DNA of 64,000 nt, from positions 1,030,206 to 1,094,205 of the forward strand of contig NW_019091421.1 in NCBI RefSeq assembly GCF_001949145.1. Direction: 5' to 3'. The notes under the pieces are model-generated. The model was not told the origin of the DNA and did no database searches. It saw nothing but the letters and a program-made list of their open reading frames with translations. Source of the stretch: Acanthaster planci (lineage: Eukaryota; Echinodermata; Asteroidea; Valvatida; Acanthasteridae). The position numbers and the translations under genes were made by a program. Below are positions 40,001-52,300 of this stretch, piece after piece. Within the stretch, counting starts at the first letter, position 1. Each line of letters starts with the position of its first letter.

Positions 40001-43000
40001 GACAAACCACATTTATTGAGTTTTACTTTGTCAAATTCCAAGTTTCTAAAATAATCTTTGTTTGCCTTCTACCTTGTCATTATGTACAATATAACATTTT
40101 AGGTCTGTGTTTAGAGTTTCAGTTTGCAAAAAAGAATAAGGTGATTTCATTTCCACAAGTTAGCAATATTTTGAGTTTCAGGAAATACAAAATAACCATA
40201 ACTGTAATACAAACTATATTGAGGTTGCAGACTTGCTATGATTTTGAAAACATTGGTGGTTCCATTTGAATAATCGCTGGATTCTGCTTGGCTGTGGCCG
40301 ATAACCAGAAATAATCCATCTGCTGCTTCAATCCCCTCAACAACTGCATCTCCTTCAATGCTGGGGTCCTTGGTGTACTGCGCTTCAGCAGTGACCCACT
40401 CTGCTTCCATGTTGAATTCGTAAATGGTCACATTCTGATGGTCACACAAATATTTTGAAAATAAAAAAATTGAGCCAAACAACTTCAATACCGGTCAGGC
40501 AAAGATGACAATAATTACCAAGACAAAATGGTGATTGCATTAATGTGCATCATGTACTGACAGACAACTTTACAACTAAAAAGAAACAATCTGAGAAAAA
40601 TCCGAAGACGTTATAAGACTGAAAAGAAGTACTGAACAATTTCAATAAATTTTTGAAGACTGCATATTTCTTGGCAACAAAATTAAATTATTGAAAAAGT
40701 ACGGCTTTTTGGTAGAAGGGATATCCTCCTGTACTATTTGAAAAAGGATTTTAAAAGCAGTTCATCTGCTTTTAATTGGGCCAATTAATTGACAACAATT
40801 TGTTCGATCAAATTTAATTTCATCTGCCTTTCTGTTACCTGTCCACTAGACAGAATGAGGAGAATTTCTCCATTTGGTAGTTCCACCTGTTCCCATTGGG
40901 TAGCCCTTTGAGTTGGGATTCGCTGATATTCAATGAACTGTAAACCTGTTGAAACATATGGAAACCCTAATTGTAAGTTAAGTGATTTGACCAGTCATGA
41001 GTGACAGATGTGCCTACTGAGGATCTATATCCCAGTGCTGCTGCGACTGCAGGGCTACCAACTTTAAATGTTAGGGTCAGACAAGACGTAGCTTTACTTT
41101 TTAAATCAATTTTGCACACACTTCCTGCCACAAAAGATATGTGATACTACCACCACCGTGACTAAAGTCAATCAAACCATCCCTCTTTTACCAGAGATGA
41201 GCTCACAGACTATGAAATGATTTCATTCCATGGCCTTGAGAGGGCATAAAAGTGTTGGGCAAATACATTTACTTTTTGGCCGACAAATCCCCTAAGGTGT
41301 AACAGCAGGAGAATAACCTGAAATACACAAGTCCCATACTCGGTGCCTGACAGTTGGCAACCGTCCTGTTGACTGTCCACTGCAAAATTGTCCAACTTGT
41401 AAAACTGTCTCACATCTTGGTCAGTGAGGGCTTTGAATTAAGCCCAAAATGTGGATGATAGGTCAATGTCATTTCTGCATCCCCTCCTGAAATTACAATA
41501 CTTCCCAACAGTGAACTGCATCCCTCTCAAATTGTTTTATACTCAACCTGGCTCCCAAACCTGCATTCAGATATTATCATGAACTCCCTTTTAAAAGACA
41601 CATGCTGATAAAGAACAAAGGCCTTACCTGTCCACCAATATATGACTGAGTCTGTCTTGGTGTCTATCACCCCATCTGCCCTGACTTGTTGGTAGTTTGC
41701 CACAGCCAAGTAGTGGTTTCCATTCATCAAGAAAGCTTCAATATCCTTAGGTGCACTGGTGGCTAACGTTTGTACTTTGACGAGTTTATCTGTCACTAGC
41801 AACCAAATTTGAGGCCTCTTAAAATTGCTGTTGAATGCAACGTTCAAAGAACTGGTTCAAAGAGACACTCGATAGTTGTAATTTCCTTTCAAATTCACTA
41901 GTCTTACTTACCAGTATCAAACTTGTAAACAACACTGCCGATGTCAAATTTTCCATCATTGTCAACATACTGGGCCACTACGATGTAGGGTTCCCACTCC
42001 ATCTCCATAAATGCAATTGCCGTGGCACCGTATGTCCACACAGAAGTAATGAGATCAAAGTGGGCACCGCTGAAAACATACAACCTGCCAAAAATGATAA
42101 AATGCAAAAACAGAATATCCTCAAAAAAATTCGTCTATAAGGCCAGTCCGGAGTGCTATGGTGGAAAAGTTCGGGCTTTCCTATTAATTCAAATCCTACG
42201 AGTGCATCTCCGGTCAATTTATTTTGCAAAAATAATTGAAAGTGCACTTATTAGCCTTTTCTCGTGGAAATGTGGAAATATCTATCCAAGTTGAAAGAAC
42301 TATACCAAAACTTATAAATAAGACAAAACCAGAGGAATTCAAGAGATTTTTATCTTTACCTTGTAAGTTAATATACACTGTTGGTAACGCTTTTTGTTGT
42401 GGTATATGCACTGAATACAAACATGGATATATCTATCAGGTCAATATGCAATTACCACATGATAATGGTAAATTCAAAATATGACAACGAGGGATTGAGT
42501 GCTGAGCTAGATTGTGAATCAGACATCACTTACTGCAACTTTGCCTGGTATTTGGCATAGGCGTCCCCCCGAAAATTGGCCAAAACTAAATATGTGTCGC
42601 CTTCAAAATTGAAAAACTGGAAGTCGGCTGAACCACGTGTGAAAATCTTCTGCACAGAAACAACACCCTCGGTTGCCGTGTCAAAACGATAGATGTTGGA
42701 GATGCCATCATATGTTCCAGGATCTCGAAGCTGATTGGCTACCGCAATGTATATGTGACCACCAATGGGAAAGGTGTCAATGTCTGATACTCCATAGGTT
42801 GGAAAATCACCCGCTGAAATTAATTCAATAAAAGTATGTTGAAAACTGTTGAAAGATGAGTTGCTCACTTTTATTTCACAAAATTACACTCAACAACATT
42901 ATTATTTCTGTTCAACAATGCCCATTGCATTTGTTGACTGTTCTAAATATTCTTTTCAGAAATTAAGGGCTTAAATCTTCACATGAATAAGCAAAAAATA

Positions 43001-44270
43001 ACACTGTCCTCCTAAAATTGCTACAAATAACCACGACCCCCTCCAAAGTTCACATAACTACAACTGGCTGTGAAAGAGTCTAGTTAGGAACTTTTGTGGC
43101 TAAAAATAACTCAAATGTATTTCATCACCTTCTAAAAGGTTTCTTGAACACATATTCACCAACAACAAAGACTTTTCTAAAACAGACATGTCAAAATTAT
43201 CAGACAAATCCCTTTAAATGACTTATCTCTAAGACTATTAAAATGTGGAAGTAGGTGTAATTTGATATAAAAAAAAGAGATTAGAGTGGCTTACTTATGG
43301 GATAAGTGGAGCCATCAAAGCGATGTATCTTGGCGCTGCTTTGGTAAGAACCATCCTGCGCTTGTTTCCTACCGACAATGACGTACGCTTGGAGACCAAC
43401 GAAGAAGTGTTCAATAATGGTGACGTTGTCGGCAAGTAGTGGTGGTTGGCTCTCCAGCTCTCCTGTCAAGTCTGAGGCACGTGACCCCATTAAGGAACAA
43501 TGTTATGAGTTCAGAAACATTCAAAAAGTAAGAAAGAGGAGATCAGGAATTTAATACAAGTATTTAGTGCTCTGTGTTTTCAAACCAAGAAGAGTCATTG
43601 GTGGCTTGGTATTGCTAACAATCACTGTTGCATCATCACTGATCTGTATTTTTGAGTGCTGAATTTTTTGGTGCTAGACCTAACCAGGGAAATATACAAA
43701 GCATTGTTAGGCACAATCAGTCAATCAGCACAATTATAAAGTGCTATCGGTTAATTCTGTGGTCAAATTTTCAGACTAGCTTTCCCTGTTTACAAGAAGG
43801 ATCCAAACTCTGCATTAAAAAGAAATGATTGAGCAATGGTGAAAGGATCAACAGATGGCCTGCAAGATCGACCGATAGTGCAGCGATTGACCAAACACAC
43901 GTACCAACAAATTAAGATCATTGGTTTTATTCCTGTGCAAAATGTGTTGTGACAACCATTACATGCACTCTATCTAGGAGTTTCTTCTCTGATAAAACTG
44001 AAGTCAACACAGATAGGTATTTCACTTTTAGCTTTTTATAACAAAGGAATGCATACCAGTGCTTGCTGATCTTCGAATCCGTTGGTGCTGCCGTTGGAAT
44101 GAATGATGAACATCAGCTCTGAAGCTCTCCACTTGCTCATCAAGATACTCCCTCAAATTGAACAATCCTCGGTAGACATCAGTGGGTGGGGTTGAATGGC
44201 AGAGGTCGAACGTTAAAAGGCAAATGAACAAGGTCAGACGCACCATGTATTCCCGGTAGAAGCCTGCCAT
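20666..44270 (-). CDS. Large secreted protein: EAR propeller, about 27 tandem repeats, second EAR propeller
   Basis: Thirty-three exons, all in consistent phase, give 2087 residues plus stop. Order: signal peptide (residues 1 to about 26, core VRLTLFICLLTFDLCHS); a basic RIRR near residue 67; seven EAR (EPTP-type) blades at about 75-442; a coiled coil (CLRSLETRIDSLSSAIDDLD) near 445-475; about 27 repeats of about 43 residues at about 475-1690; and seven further EAR blades at about 1705-2087. EAR repeats (known from LGI proteins and TSPEAR) form seven-bladed beta-propellers that bind extracellular partners. No transmembrane segment or GPI tail is visible, so it should be a secreted matrix or cell-surface-associated protein. 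There are many N-glycosylation sequons (NxT/S). The ATG lies directly after an AG acceptor (44271-44272), so a 5' UTR exon probably lies upstream. TSPEAR differs in its N-terminus and lacks the central repeats. I do not know a named family with this architecture. Confidence 0.9.
26043..39011 (-). CDS. Gene B, exons 9-27: central tandem-repeat region
   Basis: Exons in transcript order: 38835-39011, 38352-38579, 37626-37858, 36953-37139, 36258-36497, 35724-35894, 34685-34906, 33894-33994, 33454-33607, 32699-32869, 32211-32309, 31480-31624, 30856-30998, 30125-30330, 29477-29612, 28872-29038, 28187-28394, 27302-27532, 26043-26260. The repeat reads roughly TF..DV.V.G.L.V.G.VNG(V/I)(D/N)L..(10)..V..L.G.Q.ITG. 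Clear copies include DGLVNGLDISEDVVTLSGNQ, AGTVNGIDVDSELVTTSGNH, LVGLVNGVNLTEFEKEIVHL and ADLINGINLEAVNQTYLS. The alternating hydrophobic pattern with Gly turns suggests short beta strands (a beta-solenoid or intertwined trimeric fibre), which is inference. Exon ends fall mostly in phase 1 within the Gly codon after Q.IT. Confidence 0.88.
26480..27072. mobile_element. piggyBac-like non-autonomous element with TTAA ends
   Basis: The left end reads TTAA-CCACTCCCTGACGGG (TTAA at 26480-26483). The reverse complement of the right end reads TTAA-CCACTTGCTGCCGGG (TTAA at 27069-27072). TTAA target duplication with short CC-starting inverted ends is the mark of the piggyBac superfamily. The interior of about 590 bases has a higher GC content than the surrounding gene B intron and lacks a transposase frame, so it is non-autonomous. 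Confidence 0.65.
28600..28735. repeat. Purine-rich (GA) tract
   Basis: A nearly pure A/G stretch on the plus strand (runs of GAAAA and GGAAA) in a gene B intron. Low-complexity sequence. Confidence 0.7.
36600..36790 (+). mobile_element. tRNA-derived SINE
   Basis: An RNA polymerase III A-box-like TGGCCAAGCAG at 36603-36613 and a B box GGTTCGAATTC at 36649-36659 have tRNA-like spacing. They are followed by a body with CCTTGGGCAAGTCACTTTAC, CTCCATCCAGGAGTACAAAT and GGTTACCT, which has the look of animal SINE bodies. It is intronic in gene B, in the opposite orientation to the gene. The end is estimated. Confidence 0.7.
39745..44270 (-). CDS. Gene B, exons 1-8: signal peptide, N-terminal EAR propeller, coiled coil
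   Basis: Exons in transcript order: 44057-44270, 43295-43471, 42534-42813, 41912-42084, 41628-41795, 40839-40945, 40233-40434, 39745-39897. Seven blade cores can be read: HFFVGLQAYVIVGRK, TFPIGGHIYIAVANQ, FFNFEGDTYLVLANF, AFMEMEWEPYIVVAQY, AFLMNGNHYLAVANY, ELPNGEILLILSSG and EGIEAADGLFLVIGHS. Several are followed by the typical S.IYRFD / SVIYWWTG segment. Seven is the expected number for a closed EAR propeller. Exon 8 then encodes a Cys and a heptad-like stretch leading into the central repeats. Confidence 0.9.
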
Positions 44271-47200
44271 CTGCGGAAAACAGAATTTTTGTTTCCTTCA
44301 GTCTTGGTTATCCCTGAACTGAGCTCTTTGTGTTAAGAGATGGTGTTGGGCTTTCTACAGACAACTACAGATCTCTTAAGTAGGTGTACAGGTCCATGAG
44401 CACTTGGAATGGGCTGCACAGTATGCCTGCCCATGCTAATAACTACTGTTACAAACCCTACATTAATCTAGTGGCAGAGTGAAAGTGAAAAGTCAGACAC
44501 ACTGTTACCAACCTTGTCAAGTGCAATTCTTGAACAAAAAGAAGTTAAACAAAAAAGTGGGAGAGATCTGTCTATGCGGACGCCACTGATTTTTCCCTGC
44601 ATTGACCTACTAGTCATCCAACAGCAGTATAATATCTCAGAAAGTCAAATGTAGCAAGGAAAATATTGAAGCATTTACTATTAGAAAGCCCTTAGAATTT
44701 TTTAGACCTGTCTTACAGACTTAGTGCACAGGGTGTCAAGTTGTGTCTGCATATGGAATTCTTTCTTCAAAGTGGAAAAAATGATAATGGTGCTTTATTG
44801 TTTCTACTGTCTATTTTTTCAAAAACCTCTTTACAGTTTAAGGATAACCAGTACCAATTATTACGTTAATGACAGTGTTACGCCCCAACTATGGCCATAG
44901 CCCCAAGTCTACTTGGGCCAGTCCCAATAATTGGTGAAAATGTTTACATTATTGCAACGCACTTGTATAGCCATCTTCTTCTGCATGTGTTCTAGAACTA
45001 CGGCCCAAGTATAGTTGGGACCAAGGCTGTAGTTGGGCGTATTACACCAGCAGGACTAAATTTCAAATGTTACACAGAACCAACAAGGGTAGGTCAGATG
45101 TTCATAGTATCTACTCCACAGCATGCAAGTTTTCATCGGTTGCTATGTGATGCCAGTAAGAACTTTTATTCAGGTTTGCAAAAATTGAGAATTCTATTCA
45201 TGTACGTCCACGCCCACATTTGCAATTAAAGGTAAGACTGAAAAAAAAAAACAGAAACAAATCATAGATTACAAAAAAAGACTGTACCTTGAAATGGCCG
45301 ACAGTATTCTATGTGAAAGTTTAGATTAACAGGCCGATCAGAAGTTGGTTACTGACATAGCTGATGTTGACGGAAAGACAGCACCATGGACTAATGAAAA
45401 ATGCACCAAGCAGCACCACTGTGTACACCCTAGGAGCTCAACACCATTAAGCCCTGATCCTATGATACGACGATTGGTCCTGGGCGACTGCTTGCTTGGC
45501 ATTCCAGGTATTCAAGGAGGACCGAGGTAGATTTCTTGGAGTCTGAACTCCACATTTGTGGCTGGACAATGAAAAGACTGGTGAGAAATTTGAATATGAA
45601 TGACACAGACTGGGAGAAGTATTTATTGTAAAAAGAAACTATGCATTAAGGAGGCACTGGCAAAATGCATTGTTTGGCCTCAGGAATTTCAGCTGCTCTT
45701 TATTCAATAAAATCAATTATTGGAACCATTACAAGAACACTGGACATTGTTCAGGAGCACAGGAAATGGGTAGGTGTAGTGGGAAAACTAGCAGACATGA
45801 TTGGTGGCTATGTGACCCATGTATCACTCCTGGCATTCAACACCACTGGAAGTGGTGTAAACCAGTATTTCACACACATTTGTTCTTCATCCCATTTTAA
45901 CCCCTTCTGATTGTTAAAACTTGGGGCATACATGATTATAAGAAGTAACCTTCAATGCAACGCTGAAAATTTCAACACAAAACTATTCATTTTGTAGAGA
46001 ACAATCAAACAGACCCAAATAGCCATTTTTTTGGTGGAGGAACGATGATACACTTCAAAAACCCACTTGAAACTCTGGCAGTTCAAAGAAAAATTCTGAA
46101 ATGAATAAAATTCCTTTCTGCATTAGTGGGGGGGGTGTACAACATTCAAAAATATGACAACATACAGGTTTTAGAAAATAAACCGGTAACAGCAGACAGT
46201 GACAGACAATGGTTGATTTGTTGGACACCTTTTTTATTCAGAATTTCACTTTTTTTCTATGTCCTTGGAGTGAAAAACCGCTGCCCCTCTCAAACTTTAC
46301 CTTGTTTATTGTTAAAGATGTGAACAATTTGTTAGGGTTCCGGTTAAACATAAAATCCACAAACAATGCATCAACATGTTGCTTGACCAGTCTGTATCAA
46401 ATGCAATAAATTATGTCTATGCTAATCACTATGTTTGTTGGGATTAACAAAACATACTTATTTCACAAAATTACTGGACAAAAATCCTTTACTTTTATAA
46501 AAAAAACAACAAAAAGACTGCCAAAATCGTTTATTTGGGGGAAAAGGAATATACATTTATTCTAATAAATGAAGTAATTTAAATTTTGCTGAGGGCTCAA
46601 TTACATGAAGTGAGGATATCCTACCTAAAAATGCAGCACTAGTGCCCAGCAAACAGAAACAAACTGATATGTTCAAAAAACATTTCATCTTGTTTTTGTT
46701 GCAACTATTAATATGAAAACGGCATTTTTACTTGCTCTCCTCACATCATGAAATTGAGCCCTAAAAGATTCATCTCTGGGAAGCAAACAAGAACAGTAAC
46801 AATTAAAAAAAAAATCAAACACAATCTTTCACTTTCACAGAGAAACTATGCAGTCAACTAGTACGCAAGCGAGAGAAACTGCACAGCAAATCTGTGAAAT
46901 GGAAGCATTAAAATTCACAATGAAAGCATCCTCAATGATCGTGAAAATGTAATTCAGACAATCAAAATATGATGTGGCAAAGACCACACGGAAAAATCTG
47001 AGTGCTTACATAATTCATTACCACTCAAACTGCTACTGCATTCGCTTGCAATATCGGTTCTCAACTTACGTTCACATAGAGATATTTTTTTCCCCACATT
47101 TTTTTCTGGCTTATATAATACCCTTGTTCCAATGGATGATGCAATCGAATCCCAGTCTGGTTTTTGGCAGTGACCGTATTCAACATCGGATTTAACGACA

Positions 47201-47856
47201 ACGGCGGAAATGTTTTACAAAGCCCGGAGAAAAACAACAATTGATGCAGAGCTTCCTAGAACACCACTATGAAGAACAGGAGCAAGCCAGTTTTTAAAAG
47301 ACCTCTGAACAATCAGTAAGAAACCGGGGCCAAAAAAAAAAAAAAACAAACAAACAAAATGATCCTTCATACCAAAATACCCAAATGAAATCTTTTGGAA
47401 GAGAAGAGAAATCACGGAGGTTTGAATGCCATTCAGTCCCTGGTATTGTGTAATCACTGTTACCTAGGCAACTAAACACTGCGGAAATTTTCTTTCATAG
47501 GAAGCTGAGCAGAGGAGGTCTTGTTTCTCTCCTATGAAAGGCACTTGTAAGCCTTGTCGCTTGTGCAAAATTGTATCTTCAGTATTAAAATACAAAAAGT
47601 ACTCTCTCTCTACAACAGCTTCTTAGGAAAATCAACTGAATAAAAATATTTTGTTTAAAGACCCAAACGGCTAAAAATATACATCCTACCACAGACTACT
47701 GCAAGTTTGCTACACATTATTTTCAATCCACATACGAAGGCTGCACAATACCAGGGAAGGACTGACGGCGGGAAATGATGTAGATCTGAAGAAGACGCCT
47801 GGATGATGCCAGAATGGCGAGGACGTCTGCGAGGAGACAAGAGTACAAGGACCTGT
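44271..47856. other. Intergenic region between PDI 3' end and gene B 5' end
   Basis: Both neighbours are on the minus strand. The right part should hold the PDI 3' UTR, with minus-strand AATAAA candidates at 46556-46561 and 46530-46535. The left part should hold the promoter and 5' UTR exon of gene B, which I could not locate. A small fold-back element sits at 44875-45047. No coding exon was recognised. Confidence 0.5.
44875..45047. mobile_element. Small inverted-repeat element (MITE-like)
   Basis: The left arm GTGTTACGCCCCAACTATGG... and the reverse complement of the right arm GTGTAATACGCCCAACTACA... pair over about 45 bases with mismatches, including CCCAA..TACTTGGGCC. It is about 173 bases long and lies upstream of gene B. 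Confidence 0.55.
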
Positions 47857-49385
47857 CTACAGCTCGTCCTTGGCTTGGTCTCCTTCCTCTTCCTCCTCCT
47901 CCTCTTCATCAAACTCTTCATCCTGGGGGAAAGCAGTGGGGGGGGGGAAATATAAACCACAACTGCTACTTTATGCAGTACTGATTGCAAACACTTGAGG
48001 TCCATTAACGTTCATCAAGGGAAACGAAAACGGTGTTTGATTCATTTATTTTCATTTTATTTTACCAGGGTAGCCCCATCAGTTATCAAGGAACTATTCT
48101 CCCTGGGTGCCCTGGGTTACATCTCAAGTCATCCTACAGATAACACATTTGTACTATCAACTTGTTTTTTTTTTTTTTTTGTATTGACGTTAGTTTAGGC
48201 TTAGGGTTTGGTACACAGGAGTGCCAATTATCCTCAGCACAGCATTGTAGTAAATGCCCGAAGCATGGTCTTGCTTCAGGGTGTTAATTAGTATGCTGTA
48301 ATTTACAGTAATAATATCCTTATTAACAACTTTACTTCAGACATACACCAATGTGTTTACGGTCTGTCCAAGGAAGTGTGAACATTTTAAGGCCATGACC
48401 CAACCTTCCACTGGTACAGATGAAACTAACAGGAACAGTCGTTGACAGAATTTGGCATCAGAGAGATTCATACTGTTGATTTGGTCTTTTTTGGTCTCCT
48501 TTTGACATTTTAAACAAGGTATTTGACTGATGCACTTAGGTTTTTTTTAAGGGAATTCAGAATAAATGTTTTTCTTACATCCTCTGGGCCTGCACCATCA
48601 ACTCCTCCCGACTCCAGGAACTTGGAGAGATCTTCCAGCGTTCTACCCCCATTGTAATCAACCACCTGCCAAAACGAAAAAATTCCAAATACTTCAAATG
48701 GTCCTAGTGTAACATTTCAATTTTTTGGGTTACAAACCCAGGTCTTTACAACAAGGGTCATGGAAACATGTCGGCGCAAACAGATCAAATAAATGGTGCA
48801 TATGATAATGTCCAGGCATTATTAAAAGCATACTAAAATACTGTAAAAACTGACAATTGTGCGCTCTGGTACAGGTTCATGTACATGTGGCCTGGGATGC
48901 GCGGATTCATTTCTGTTTGCATTAATTTCTTTTTTCATTTTTTTGGGTCACTGAGACCAATATGTTCTTGAAAATCTACATCGATGCCGTGCCTTGATCT
49001 TTAATGAGGGTCTGAAATTTTCTATCATGAGGTTGACAGGTGTCCGAAGTGTCCCCTGTGATCTTTTTTACCGTAAAAAATGTACAGGACATCCCAATAA
49101 CAATTGGGTTTCCAGAAGCCAAGGGTTGGATGACCCCGTTCAAAGAGACTTTACTCTGGATATTTATGGGAGGGGGGGAGGGGAAGGGATTCCCCATACC
49201 GCTCACCTCATTGGTCTCTTTCCTGAAAAATTTTAACGTGGGGAAGCCGCCAATTGAAACCCCTTCAACTTCATTGGCTGTGGAGTCCATCTTGGCGATA
49301 ACGAGGTCCTCACGGTCAGCAAACTTTTTGCCCAGTTCATAGTAGATAGGGGCCAGCTTCTTGCAATGGCCACACCATGGTGCAT
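47857..49385 (-). CDS. P4HB: PDI exons 8-10: a' active site, acidic tail, KDEL
   Basis: Exons in transcript order: 49207-49385, 48579-48665, 47857-47922. Exon 8 carries [20 protein letters not shown] and GGFPTLKFF. Exon 9 encodes [19 protein letters not shown]. The 22-codon last exon encodes the glutamate run and AKDEL, followed by TAG at 47857-47859. The intron before exon 10 ends in a strong C-rich tract. Confidence 0.97.
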
Positions 49386-52300
49386 CTGTACGGTAGGTAA
49401 GAGCAATGAAGTGTGTCTTGAGACGACACTGGATGATGCTGCGACACTGTACGATGTGAACCTTGACCTCATTCAATAGCACATTATGTATGCTGGCATC
49501 GACACATACAGCACACCGCCATTGACGGCATGCATCAAGAAGTATGCACAGTGTTACACTACTGACTGTGGCCTTGTTCAGCCAAGACAGCCTATAAGCA
49601 ATATCCCAACAAAGTTTTTGTACTTGTTTATCTTTTCATAAAGTACTATTAAGTACTACTAAATAGTAATAAATTTTCTGGCAAATCTGTCAGGCTGTGT
49701 TTGCGTGTGCTGGTTTGTCTGTAGTTTGTTCCTTAGGGTGACTTACTAGGAACCTTCCTCATCTTGGGAATCTCAACCCCACATACTAAACAGTGTACAT
49801 ATGCAGATGGATTATTTGTGGCATAAAACATAGTCAGTTTATATTTTGTGTTCCAGTGCTACGATGAACTATAGAAATGACAACTTGTGAAGCTAGAGAA
49901 GTGTAGCAGGTGTCATGATGTAGCTACTGATTTGTGTAGCAGGTGTCATGATGTAGCTACTGATTTGTGTAGCAGGTGTCATGATGTAGCTATTGATTTG
50001 TGTAGCAGGTGGCAAGGTGTACAGACTGTTTCAGCCAGGGCCTTGATTCACCATCAGGTGCACCCTGCGGCACAGAGCTCCACCCTCAACAGGAATCATT
50101 TCCATATATCAAGTCAACGTACTAATGCAGTGCTCACCCTAACAGATTCCAACAAAGCCTGGTTCGGGGTTTTTTGCTGGTTGGGATTCTTAGGGTAACC
50201 CTAACCCTCCTCAATCCTCCAAAATCCTTCGGACGGTTTGGAGGATTTTGGAGGATTGAGGATGAATGGCAAATGTGCATGGCTGATTGCAAAGGATGCA
50301 ATGAGTGAAGGTCGTTGGTTAGACCTTGTGTTGTTCTTGCTCAGTCATGCATAAATTCAGCTTTTGAATCAACAGCACTGCTCAAGAATACCATTTGCAC
50401 TGCCTCAACAATATGACAGGAATTGCCAGATGATTTTAAAGGATTGAGGCAGTAGGCACACCTCAAGTAACATTTTCAAGAAATTTTGGAAAATTTCGGA
50501 GGATTGAGGGAGAATCAAATTTTGTCAACCCCCAAATTGAAGGATTCTGGAGGGTTGAGGAGTGTCCCTAGCAAAAAGGGCCTAGGGGGTTAGGGTTAAT
50601 TCGTGTGTCACTGACAAATTTCAATCAGATAATACCACTGAGTAGCACACACTTACAGAACTCAACCAATACGTCCTTGGTCTTGTCGTAGACAACATCA
50701 GCAAAGTTTTTGCCGACGAGGACCTTGACTGGCTCCTTGTCCCAGTCCTCTGGGATTTCCTCCGATTTGAGGTGAGGCTGGATACAAAATAAAAAAAGGA
50801 AACCCGTCAAACAAATTGTCTGCTTATTACACTTACATACAACTGAACAGCTAAAAATGAAAATTCTTTCATGAACCAAAGAAACATTGAACACTGGTCA
50901 ACTGTCTCAAAATCTGTGACACGTCTCATGTCACGCTGGAAAAAAATGTACAACAAAAGAATGAGCTTATATTTAGTACAAGATTGAGACTTTACAAATA
51001 GACTAAAATGTTGAGAAGACTTGCAGAAAAAGTTCCACACACAGATATCACTTGACACCTTGTGCAAAAATCCTATGAAATTGTTCTGAAAATTCCAAGA
51101 ATTTTCTAAGTAAATGCTTTGGTATTGTCCCTGCTAAATTGACAATTTAGGACATGTTATCACTTTCTGACGGCTGATAAAACACTGTCGGGAAAAAATG
51201 AGTGACGTCCATATATGGAACTCTTACACGACTCTGCAGCAGAACATAAGAAGTTTTTCCACTAATCATGTTCCAACAGCTACATCCTTGGGTATTCAGT
51301 ATCTTCCCCACAGAGAACCCTAAGCAACCAAGAAATCCCTCAAGAAATGCCAGCTCACCTTAAGTTTGCCCTCCTTGTAGTCATCTACAAACTTCTTGAT
51401 AGTTTCTACGGTCATGTCTGTTGATTCTGGCATGTACTTCTTCATGTCATCGGACAGGACAATAATCCTCATGGTGGGAAGGCTGTCTTTAGCGATGGCA
51501 AAGAATTCTGTGATGCGGGCATTTGTCTCCACATCGGTGTTGATCAGAACAAAAAGCATCTGTGGGGAAAACATACATCAGACATTGCTGGCATGAGTCA
51601 TTTCTGTCGCAGTCATACTTGTTCACTGCATTATGCTTTGATTTTTATTGTATTCTCTCGAAGTGGAACACCTATAGTAAATAGAACGGTCCCGTTATGT
51701 ACCAATTCAGCCTGACCAATAAATTTTTAGCTAAAGCAGAGTCTTAGCCAGTGTAAAAATCCCCAATCACCATAGGTTGCTCAGGACGCGATTAAGTGGT
51801 CCGTTCGTAGTTGCAACAGGCTTACCTAATTTCTACCCGGCCCCTGGGGATTGTTTAACTAAATTTACATTTTTTTTTGTATTTACAACCATCGTTTTCT
51901 TCACTTTGTTTATACTCATGAATTTTTTGGTAGACTTCAATCTTGGAAAGTGTGTGAGTGTGTGTGAGAACGAATTTTAATATTCAATTACCTGTGCAGA
52001 CTTGTGTTCCACACAGAAAATACATGCACAAGAGTGACTGTGGGCATTAATGCATATTTGTGCTGTTAAACCAGAGGAGGCTTAAAGAAATGAATTTAAC
52101 AATTATCCATAAATAAGTATTGCTCTCGCAAATCTGGTAAAAAAGTAAAGTTAATAAGTTGTAAGTAATCTATCACTGCAAATTTAAGGGTGCATCGACA
52201 AATTATTTATCCGACTTGAACTCCATTATACAAAGTGTACATAACCTGAAATTGGAAATGTACAGGCTGGAATTTTACAGACTGGTCTCGTGCCAATTTT

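Noticed and set aside
20666-44270. Direct orthologue of TSPEAR
   Set aside because: TSPEAR has an N-terminal laminin-G-type domain and one EAR propeller. This protein has two propellers and a central rod and lacks the laminin-G part, so I did not assign the symbol.
49901-50020. CRISPR-like array
   Set aside because: The units are contiguous without unique spacers, in a eukaryotic intron.
50186-50600. Interstitial telomere repeat
   Set aside because: Only about two CCCTAA units occur at each side and they are inverted, so transposon ends explain them better.
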